A stretch of 64,000 bases of DNA from Epinephelus fuscoguttatus (Eukaryota > Chordata > Actinopteri > Perciformes > Serranidae): the NCBI RefSeq assembly GCF_011397635.1, contig NC_064757.1:30017839-30081838 (forward strand). The letters run 5' to 3'. Below, piece by piece: positions 13,401 to 25,400 of this stretch (position 1 is its first letter; each line of letters opens with the position of its first letter). The translations under genes were made by a program, and so were the position numbers. The notes below the pieces were generated by a model. The model searched no databases. It saw only the letters and a program-made list of their open reading frames with translations, and had not been told where the DNA came from.

Positions 13401-16400
13401 TAATCAAAATATAAAATGTGAGCACTACTCTACTTCATTTTTATTTTTCCAGGAAATACCGCCAAGATTATCTTTACTGGTTTGCTGATTTTCTCTCATT
13501 ACTACTTCATTTCATAGACTGTTGAGGACCTTTATCTACTGTTTGAAAAGTCTTGGCAGTTCTGCTCTTACAACAACACACATACACATTTGTAAGCGTA
13601 TGGATCTTACAATACCAAAAATAAATTTTGTGTTCTTTAACCATTGTCAATCTGTATTTTCCAGTGATTAACTATGAGGTAACAGTAGTGACTGGAGATG
13701 TGACATTCGCTGGCACCAACGCCAGAGTGTTCATCCAGATCTACGGGGACAAGGGTAAGACAGAGGTCACCACGCTCGAAAGCAGATCCAACAACTACGA
13801 GCGAAACACCACAGAAATATTCAAGGTACCAGAGTTTGGATTTCATGCTCTCAGTGGCTCCATAATGCATCTTGGTAATTGGAGGTGTACTGGGCAGGAA
13901 CTGTCAGTCACTGTTTATGAACAGTATCACCAACAAAAGTTCAAGTGAAAGCCAACCCCAGATTCACTCCTATTTTAGCATGATCTTTGTCCTCTTGTTT
14001 TGCCATCACCATGACTTTACAGGGGCAATTGCAGTGACTTTCCGGTAGACAACTGGCAATTAATTTCAGTTGACTGGATATATAAAACCGGCAAACTTGT
14101 TTATTTCTGTCATTTTCAGCCGTAACTGAAGCGTTTAAAAGAGATACAGTTAATCAACAGTGGTCTGACCTGTCTGACACTTGTGCTGTGCTTATTTTAT
14201 GTCCTTTGTCGCCATTTTGTAACTTTGTTGCTCGTACTGTGAACATAGCATGAGCAGCACTTCAACAGTGAATCAGCGAAAATGCAGCTGGTCACAGTTT
14301 TGTAATGTTGTTGCTCGTAGTGTGAACAAATCATTATGCATTTAAACCACACACACTAATACAACATCACAGTATCTCTTAGTGTCTCGACTAATGTTAC
14401 TTTAAAAACAAAGCAGTGGCTCACCATCCTCAATGCACAGCAGTAACAGCCCAACATAGGCATACACTAACGCAACGCCAGCAACCTCATATAAATTGTT
14501 TACTGAAAAAAAATTGAGACATGAAGTGTATTTGTCACAAAGTTCTTCTCACAAATTTGGTCATCAGAACCAGGTTGATAGGTTTACCAACTCCTGACAC
14601 TTTAAGGCCCCCGTATTTTTGGCTGACACAAGGCGCTGGTCTGTCCTAGATCTCCTCCCTTTTCAGATGCTGAGTCCAGAGCTGTCTTTGAGCATATTTA
14701 CTCTGTGCAAATAGAAATCTGAGAAACCCAGACCCTTCTCCACTATTTATTGTTACCAGGCATCCCTATATACAGCAAGACTTAACCATTTTTTCTTGAT
14801 ATCTCAGCCGTTACTCACCCCCATTAACTCAGCGCTGTTAAATTGTATGTACACAACAATGACACAGGGGTTTCTTACCTGGAAGTTATTGTAATCAAAC
14901 ATTGTGATCTGGTCTATATTTGCTTTTTTTCAGCGCACTGTCCACAATATTCATAGCTTCCTCTTGGTTGTGTGCTGCTTATGATCTGGCACCTGGTCAC
15001 TACCTTTTTATAAAGTCCAGACCTCACCTGCGTGCTGTGTCCAGACTCCAGACCATCCTGTGCACAGTGAAATCAGAATAAAATAAGAAAATACAGGCAG
15101 AGGGCAGAGTCTGCAGATCAATACAACACTCCACACTTGTAGAGAGTCATTTTTTTTCTGTGCATCTATAAATTATTTTATTAGGGATAGTGTAGTGCAT
15201 TGTATATCTTTAAAACCAAATACCAAAGAAAAAATTTAGTACTTTTGAGTTGAGACATTGCACCTGTTCCCCAGATTGAGGCCAAAGATGTGGGGAAGGT
15301 CTTCAAGATCCGCATCGGTCACGATGGCTCAGGGATCGGATCTGGCTGGTTCCTGGAGACAGTGGACGTCAAGCGTCTGATCATGGCCTTGGTGCCCAAG
15401 GAGAAGAAAAAGGAGGACAAGAAAAAGAAGAAGAAAAAGAAGAAAGACGAGGAAGACGAAGATGAGGAGGGAGGAGAGGAGATGCAGGAAGTTGTGCTGA
15501 CTTACCATTTCCCCTGTTCGCGCTGGCTGGCTGGGGGAGAGGAGGATGGCGAGCTGGTGGTGGAGCTGCTGCCTGAGGATGCAGAGGAGCTGGAAAGTAA
15601 GAAACAAATATAAAAAGTGTAATATTTGCCTTCTGAGAGAGAAATGTTGAACATCTGAGTGCCAAGCAGAGGGCTTCAAACATTTGCATTCATATTCAGT
15701 TCCCTGGCAGTTGAGCAATCACAGAACTGCCAAAAACATTGTCTAACCTCTCCCTGTATACTGCATAATGGGAAATACACCAAAAGCATCTAGTCTTTTT
15801 CCAGTATTTGAAACACACAGTAATAACAAGTTAATTACTAACCCCAAAATAATTTCATCACCACCAGCAGCTCAGTGCAGCTGCTATTTATGCACAAATG
15901 AATTCAGGAGGGGTGAATAACTTAATTCACTGTTGCATGAAAACACAATATTTTTTCATGTGTTTATATCTTGTACTCCTTGTTGATGTTGTAGACGTGC
16001 ATGGTTTGATTTGACACAGTTTCTTCTGAGCGACATATGTGTGTCAGGTTTAAGAGGTGTTGGTAATTCATCCCTTGTATTGTCTGACAGTCAACACCTA
16101 TGAAGTGTGCGTCTTCACTGGTGATACGCTGGGTGCCGGGACCGACGCCAATGTCTTCATTAATATTTATGGAGAAAATGGAGACACTGGAGAACGCTAT
16201 CTGAAGAACTCTGACAACATCAACAAATTTGAGCGGGGGCAGGTATGATGGGTTTAACAAAGGGATGACCACTCATTTTTAAATCAGCTGAAGATAAAGG
16301 GAAGGAATCTAATTAATTTGATTTTTAGAATTCATTATTGTGAATAGCTAATGCTGGAAAACATGTCATTCATTAGAAAAGACAAAACACATTATTTGTA

Positions 16401-19400
16401 TTAGACTGGTTCACCTTTTCACACAGTTATTATTTAATTAGCTGAGATACAAAAATCTGCAGCATAAAGAAACAACAAGCCAAGGGTAAAAAAAAAAAAA
16501 AGTAAGGGTAAAAAAAATATTTCATTCCAGCTGTACAATTTTAGCCTGTTTCTTGGAGAGATATCCTGCTGAAAATTAACCAGCAGAGAGCCAAAGACTC
16601 AAGCACTTCCACGCAACATGAGCCTTGCGCCGAGGTGTGGGTGGGAGTGTATTCTGGTAGGATTACAAGCTCTCCTGCAGGCAAGCCAGCTGTGACTGAG
16701 AGGAGCTATGAGGAGTCCTCTGTGTCATTGAACCTGTCCTACTTTTACTCATTACTTAATCCAAACTTGTGAATTATTAATTTCTACATTACACCTGGCT
16801 CTGTAGAAACACAAACCTCATGTCCGCACATCAAAAGCTACAATAGTCTTTTGTCGTTCAGTGGAGGGAATGTTTGTTTATAAAGGCAGACACAGATGCT
16901 GAACTTATTCCTGAAATCATGTACAATACTGTTAATACAGTTCTGAAAAATGGGGACATTTGTTGCATTAAATGGTGGAAAGCAATTGAGTACTATCCTC
17001 AGGTACTGTGCTTAGGTACAATTTTGAGGTATTTGTACTTAAGTATTTCCATGTCACGATTTATATACTGCTCAAAAAAATTAAGGGAACACTTAAATCA
17101 CACATTGGATCTCGATGAAGGAATTATTCAAGTTAAAAATCTTTTCTGATGAACATTGTTCCACTTGTTGTGAACGAAATGACGCATCGGCGGTTATTGC
17201 AAACCAAAATCATCAACCCACTGAGGACTGGATTCAAAATCACACTGAAAATAAAAGTTAAAAATTGCAATCACAGGCTGATCCAGCATGTGAATTTTAT
17301 CACGACAACTCATAATGTGACTCAGCAGTGTGTACAGCCCCCATGTGCCTGTGTACACTCCTGACAACATCTGGGCATGCTCCTGATGAGTCAGTGGATG
17401 GTGTCCTGGGGGACAGTGAGCTCCTAGTGTCAGATGCACCAATACATAACGTCCCATAGGTGCTCAACTGGATTTAGGTCAGGGAACGATAGGGCCAGTT
17501 AATTGCATCAATTGTCTTCATCATCCAGGAACTGCCTACACACTCTGACCATGCAAAGCTGGGTACTGTCCTAAACCAGGAGGAACCCAGGGCCCACTGC
17601 ACCAGCCTAAGGTCTGACAGTAGCTCTGAGGATTTCATCCCAGTACCTAACAGCAGTCAGGATACCATTGGCAATGACATGGAGATCTGTGCGACCTGCC
17701 ATAGATATGCCTCCCCAGACCACACCAGTAGCCTGCTGGAGGTCATTTTGTAGGGCACTGGCAGTGCTCCTCCTGTTCCTCCTTGCACAAAGGACCAGAT
17801 ACTGGTATCTCCTCCATTCTCTTGAAACTACTTCTTTTTTACTATATTTCTGAGGGAAATGTCATCCTTCTCACTCCACTACATTTACTCTACAGCTATA
17901 GTTACCAGTAACTTTGCAGATTCAGATTTCTTTATGCACCTATGGGCGACTTAACTAAAAATGAATTGTGGCTGCTGATAGCATCATGAATTGTGCATCA
18001 CTTACAGCTGCTTTCTGGCCTGTCTCAAGGTCTATTTGACAAAAGATATTGCACTAATGATGTAATGAAACAAACACGCCCATAAAGTTTTGTAGCTGAG
18101 CACAATGTGCCCTTTTTGCATCTTATTGCAATTATCCACTTGGCAAAGTATAAATGCTGGCTTTGTGACAAGAGCACAGGAGGCAGAATGACAGCAGAGA
18201 GAAAAAGAGACAGAAATTCTCAGACCGTGGGGAACAGTTCCTGACTGACGAGGTGCAGAGGCATTCCTTAAAACACAGAGTCTGGGTGTGACACCCCTTA
18301 TAAACGCGCCTCAGTTATTAACACCAGCTGTCTGCAGATACTAATAATTTTCCTGTAACTACATGTGGCCATTAGCAGGCTTTGCGAATTGGACTGTTTT
18401 TTGCAGTGAGGCTCATTTGCATAGAATTTACAGCTTGTTTGCATATTATCTAATTTAAATATGTGCAAATAGCACAGAGGCACTGAGACAATATTTGCTT
18501 GGGAGCGCAGTTAGGGGTGCATTTCACCTTTTGCGAGTGCTTTGAGGATTACACAGTTGCTTTTTGTCTTGTGCAGGTTTAGTGGCTGCAAAGCTGTGCA
18601 GTCCTTTTGTGAATTTGCCCCTCAGTGTCAGTCTTATCAGGTGCAACTGAGGAATCTAATGAATTTAATACATCAGTTGTGGCATAAGGTCTACTTTTAT
18701 GCTGCCAGTGTTCAGTTTTGTTTGGAGGTGGTGATTAAAAGACGGGTGACTACTAGCAAGGTTTTACATCACCTATGTAGTGCATACAAGCTGTTAGTAT
18801 CAGGCAGAAGGTATAGGCTGTCTTCCCTTCACACCAGCCGGGCTCACAGATCATGTGTGCCCAATAGTGTTGCACTGGTGAACAACCTGTGAACAAAAAT
18901 AACTGAATGCCTGTGTGTGAGGATGCTGCACCTTATGATATGTAGAGCACTTTAATGACATGGTGAATAGGTCTACAATATTTGAAACCTGCCCTGTTTT
19001 TGATGATGAATGAATTCCCAAAAAGACTTATAAATATCTATCTGATTTATATGTTTCAACATTGAGGTCATAGTTAGTTGCACTGGACTGCTTTATCACC
19101 CAAAACTTGATATTTTGAACTTAAAGATAGTTGTTATAGCAGGACAGCATTATATTGTACACAATAAATTGGTCACTGTGTGTATGATCAACACATTTTT
19201 GTCTGTAAAAAACAGTATCTGGGCTGTTGTATTTTGCAGGAAGATGTTTTCAACGTGACAGCTGTCGATTTGGGTCCTTTGAAGAAGCTCCGAATCCGTC
19301 ATGACAACAGTCAGCCTCATTCAGCGTGGTACCTGGATCGTGTTGAGATAGTGGACACAAAGGATGATACAACGTAGGTGAAACCAGTACACAGTTTGCA

Positions 19401-22400
19401 TCAGTTTTGTTCAGTTATTCAGTTATCAAGAAGAAAGATCTCACTGTGCTGTGAGAGGAATAGTTCAATGTAATTATACAACTGATAGCACTGATCAGAG
19501 GTATTTCTTCTCCTATAGATACTATTTCCCTTGTACCCGCTGGCTGGCTGTGGATGAGGACGACGGCCAGATAGCAAGGGAGCTTGTTACTGTGGATGAG
19601 GCCTTCATGAGGAAGGATGAGGACGAGGAAGGAACAGGCGGCACTCTGGGGCTCGAGCAGAAATGTAACACAGTTTCAAAGCAGGCTCATGTCTTAGTAG
19701 AGGGACATGATAAAATAGAGCCCTGCTCAAGTATTTATCTAAGTGCTGGTGAAACATGCGGGTGTAGACAACAGCAAGAGGGACTTGTGTATTAGTGTGG
19801 AGATGAAAAGCATTAAGTTACTGACTTGTTGAATTTATCTTACAGCCATGTCTACTACATATACTCTCAAAATAAAAACTGGGGAGAAGAAGTACGCTGG
19901 AACTGATGCCAACGTCTTTGCCATCCTATTTGGGGAAAATGACGACACCGGTATGATAACTCACCTGCATCCTGGCATTGTTGTAGCAGCCTTGTGCTTT
20001 GTGTTACTGACTAGGTGATATCAAAATCTCAATGTACTCACAGGGATCGTCAACCTAAAGGCTTGTAAGAACTATAAGAATAAGTTTGAACAGGGGATGA
20101 TCAATGAGTTCACTGTGGAGGCAGTGGATTTGGGCGAGCTGGAAAAGCTTCGGATTGGGCACGACAACTCAGGTAAGGAAAGAAAAGGCTCTACAGAATA
20201 AAAATAAGTAGTACAATGAATAACATGACTGTTTTTCAACTATCAGGGGGCTCACCTGGTTGGTTCTTGGACTGGGTCGAGGTTGACGCCGCCTCACAGG
20301 GTCAGAGACTACGCTTCCCATGTGGCCGCTGGCTGGATAAAGGAGAGGATGATGGGGCGATTGTGAGGGATCTCTATCCCGCTGAGTTACAGACTGAACT
20401 CTACATGCCGTGTGAGTGAACAGCCGTGAAAGGAGTGCTCAAATCCATTAGGGAAAGTAGCGGAGCGCTGATTGAGAAACCTTCCTGTGAAAGTGCTTTA
20501 TGTAAAATTTTACTCAGATGAAAGTGTGGAAGCATTAGCGGCGAAATGTATTCAAAGCACTCCATCTGAAGAAGGGTGCTTGTCAGAGCACTGAGTCTTT
20601 GATGCAGCCTTTAACAAGTGTTATTATGTCGCTGTGGTGTCCTGCCTTTCAGCTTCTCCACCACAGCAGTACTCAGCTCCTTGACTTAGACGTGAAACAA
20701 TCCAAATCACAACACTGCAGTCGTAGATGCTGTTTTATTTTTCTTTTAACAAACTACAATGTTAATGCTTGTTCAATTAAAGTCTGCCCTTCCACTTGCC
20801 CCTACAGCAGGTGATCATCATCATCTAATTAACTATAATAATTCAAAGCATCTAAAAAAAATAAATAAGTACAAAGAAAAACTTGTTTCAATATGAAGGC
20901 ATCTTTGAGAAATCTAAACTTTGCAATTAACACAACAATGGTTAACTACTAACTGATGTGAAATAGCAATATCACACATATGGAGGGCTGTTATTCTGAA
21001 TATCGGCATGGCTGTGATTTGGGCCGAGCACGAGGTGCAGGCCGAGTGCCAAAAATGATCCATGCACATATTCAGTACAAAAGCACGACCTCGAGTGCGC
21101 CATTTTTTAGTTAATAAGCGACAGCAGATTATGATTTATTTGTTTATTTAATTACTTATTTAGCTCCACCAACACAAATAGTTTCGCAACTAGACTTGGA
21201 CTGGACCGTTGCCAAGCAGAATGTAAACATTACTGCACACTAGCTTACTCATTTGTGTAAGGTACAGTACAGGCCAAAAGTTTGGACACACCTTCTCATT
21301 CAATGCGTTTTCTTTATTTTCATGACTATTTACATTGGAGATTCTCACTGAAGGCATCAAAACTATGAATGAACACATGTGGAGTTATGTACTTAACAAA
21401 AAAAGGTGAAATAACTGAAAACATGTTTTATATTCTAGTTTCTTCAAAATAGCCACCCTTTGCTCTGATTACTGCTTTGCACACTCTTGGCATTCTCTCC
21501 ATGAGCTTCAAGAGGTAGTCACCTGAAATGGTTTTCCAACAGTCTTGAAGGAGTTCCCAGAGGTGTTTAGCACTTGTTGGCCCCTTTGCCTTCACTCTGC
21601 GGTCCAGCTCACCCCAAACCATCTCAATTGGGTTCAGGTCCGGTGACTGTGGAGGCCAGGTCATCTGCCGCAGCACTCCATCACTCTCCTTCTTGGTCAA
21701 ATAGCCCTTACACAGCCTGGAGGTGTGTTTGGGGTCATTGTCCTGTTGAAAAATAAATGATCGTCCAACTAAACGCAAACCGGATGGGATGGCATGTCGC
21801 TGCAGGATGCTGTGGTAGCCATGCTGGTTCAGTGTGCCTTCAATTTTGAATAAATCCCCAGCAGTGTCACCAGCAAAACACCCCCACACCATCACACCTC
21901 CTCCTCCATGCTTCACAGTGGGAACCAGGCATGTGGAATCCATCCGTTCACCTTTTCTGCGTCTCACAAAGACACGGCGGTTGGAACCAAAGATCTCAAA
22001 TTTGGACTCATCAGACCAAAGTACAGATTTCCACTGGTCTAATGTCCATTCCTTGTGTTTCTTGGCCCAAACAAATCTCTTCTGCTTGTTGCCTCTCCTT
22101 AGCAGTGGTTTCCTAGCAGCTATTTGACCATGAAGGCCTGATTGGCGCAGTCTCCTCTTAACAGTTGTTCTAGAGATGGGTCTGCTGCTAGAACTCTGTG
22201 TGGCATTCATCTGGTCTCTGATCTGAGCTGCTGTTAACTTGCGATTTCTGAGGCTGGTGACTCGGATGAACTTATCCTCAGAAGCAGAGGTGACTCTTGG
22301 TCTTCCTTTCCTGGGTTGGTCCTCATGTGTGCCAGTTTCCTTGTAGCGCTTGATGGTTTTTGCGACTCCACTTGGGGACACATTTAAAGTTTTTGCAATT

Positions 22401-25400
22401 TTCCGGACTGACTGACCTTCATTTCTTAAAGTAATGATGGCCACTCGTTTTTCTTTAGTTAGCTGATTGGTTCTTGCCATAATATGAATTTTAACAGTTG
22501 TCCAATAGGGCTGTCAGCTGTGTATTAACCTGACTTCTGCACAACACAACTGATGGTCCCAACCCCATTGATAAAGCAAGAAATTCCACTAATTAACCCT
22601 GATAAGGCACACCTGTGAAGTGGAAACCATTTCAGGTGACTACCTCTTGAAGCTCATGAAGAGAATGCCAAGAGTGTGCAAAGCAGTAATCAGAGCAAAG
22701 GGTGGCTATTTTGAAGAAACTAGAATATAAAACATGTTTTCAGTTATTTCACCTTTTTTTGTTAAGTACATAACTCCACATGTGTTCATTCATAGTTTTG
22801 ATGCCTTCAGTGAGAATCTCCAATGTAAATAGTCATGAAAATAAAGAAAACGCATTGAATGAGAAGGTGTGTCCAAACTTTTGGCCTGTACTGTAGGTCT
22901 ATACCACGTTACTACAGGCCAGCATCCTACACGTCTCGCTTGTATTGTGCAGCCGGGGGGGTGACACGATGGTTTGCATTGTCGCCTCACAGTGAGAGGA
23001 TTCCTGGTCTGAACCCGGGGCAGAGAGCCCCCCATGTGGAGCCTGCATGTTCTTCCCTTGGGCTTTCTGCAGGCACTCCAGTTTCCTCCCACAGTCCAAA
23101 GACATGCAGGTTAATTGGTGACTCTAAATTGTGAATGTGAGTGTGAATGGTTGTCTGTCTCTATGTGTCAGCCCTGTGATAGTCTGGTGACCTGTCCAGG
23201 GTTTACCCCGTCTCTCGCCCAATGACAGCTGGGATAGGCTCCAGCCCCGCTGCGACCCCCAACAGGATAAGTGATTACGGAAAATGAATGAATGTGCAGC
23301 CAGTGAAATCAGAGTCTGTTGCTGTGTTCTGATGAGTCAACAGCTTGATCAGACAGTACGTTGCGGCACTGGCTGATGTCATATGAGCACATATGGAGGC
23401 TTGCAGTAATGTATCCCAGCTTCTTCTCTTCCGTTCTTTCACTTCTGACGAGCATTCATATTGTTTGATAAAATATGGTCCTCTTTGCGGTGCTAAGGTT
23501 GTTACGGCGACTGTTGATGTGGGCTAATAAGCTGCTGAGAACTCCTGTACATGTGTAGTTAAAAGTGCTGTTATACACTACATCAGCACTCATGTAATGC
23601 CTCTTGTCCAATCAAATTACTTGGTCTGAGCTAACTGTAACATAAAGCTCTAAAATGCCATGGCCAATAAAATGTAAAAGCCCTTCATATACAGAGCTCC
23701 TGAAGTACCCAAAATATGATACATGTTTTTATCTTGTTTACACTTGTGCACACGAATTATTGTACAGGACCTACAAAGTATTGTCTTGTTTGCACAAGTT
23801 ATTAAAAAGATATTTTTTTCTGAACTCCAGCTGCTCTGTAAAGTGCCAAAACTGTACTAAAGTGCTTGAGTAACTGCACTTCGTGTCAATCAAACAAACC
23901 TGTCACCTCCTCTCTGATTTTCCAGTTGTGCCTTATGAGATAAAAATATATACCAGTGATGTGTTTGGTGCGGGAACAGACGCTGATGTCTTCATAGTCT
24001 TGTATGGACGCAAGGGAGTGTGCACCCAGCAGAAATCCCTGTGTGTCAACAAGAGAGAGAGACGTCTATACTTTGAGAGGGGAGCTGAGGACATGTTTAT
24101 TGTGGAGGTGAGTGTGTGGATGTGGACAATACATTCTCTAAGAAGGTGGCTGCAGCTCTGTTCATACTGTGTTGTCTATTTTCCAGCTCGAGGATGTCGG
24201 CGACGTTATCGAGAAAATCAGAATAGGACATGACAACAGGGGCACCAACCCGGGGTGGCACCTCGACCGAGTGGAGATCAGGCGACAGCTCAGGAAAGGA
24301 AAGGTAGTAAAAATCCACTTGAGACCAAACCTGCGTAGATAAGTGCATCATTAAGAGTTTCCTCGTCTGTGCCCTCATTAAATTATGAACACATTAATAA
24401 TGTAACACCTTTTGGCTCACATCTCTCTGAGTCAGATACACTTTACTTAAGTGTCAGACAGACACAGCCGGGCCCAGTCTGGTGATTTTTTTTTTTTTTA
24501 TTTTATTTTTTTTAAATGGTAGGGTTCAGAGACGACCATATTCCCATGTGAGTGCTGGCTGGCCAAGTCTGAAGACGACGGGGAGACGGTGAGGGAACTC
24601 GTCCCTTCGGAAATCATCACAGAGAAACTCCTCAGGGATGGGAAGCTGAAAAGGACTGAAGTTGAGGTGGAAGATGCTTTGGAAAGTAGGTTAACCTGGA
24701 TTTCAGTGGTGGAATGTAACTAAGTACATTTACTCACTGCACTTAAAAGTCCTGTGTGTAGGCTTGATGGGCATCTATTCACAGAACTGGTAAATAATAT
24801 TAATAACTATGTTTTCATTAGAGTATAATCACCTGAAAATAAGAATCATTGTGTTACCTTAGAATGAGACGTTTATATCTACAGACTGAGCTGGTCCTCT
24901 TCCACAAAGTCTGTTGTTTCTACAGTAGCCCAGTGTGGACAAACCAAACACTGGCTCTACGGGATCATTAACTTTTTTTGTGTCTGCCACAGTAGTTCTC
25001 CTACACACTTGGCACATGAGAGAAGTTTAAGTTCTGCAACCTCACCTCTAGATGCCATTAAATCCTACACAGTAGATCTTTAAGTATCCATCTGAGGTAC
25101 TTGTACTTAAGTATTTCTATTTCATGCCACTTTATACCTCTATTCCACTACAATTCAGAGGAAAATAGCAGCTTCAGACCCAGATCAGACAGCTTTTTAG
25201 CAGTCCTGGGTGGCTTTTTGTAGTGGTTTTCAGTGAGAGTGAACCTCACATTTTTCTGGTCAATGCGCTTCCGGTTTTAGTAGGAGTGCCCTGAATACCT
25301 TGAGTTGAAAAAACTTCATTGTCAACATCATTGTCATTTTTTCCCATTGGCCAACTGGATGAATTGAGAAGTGGGCCCTCTGTGGTTTAGATAACGACAG

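Noticed and set aside
16620..16760. Possible exon in loxhd1 intron 21
   Set aside because: No frame continues the PLAT8 sequence and exon 22 at 19240 joins exon 21 directly with correct phase and motif order.
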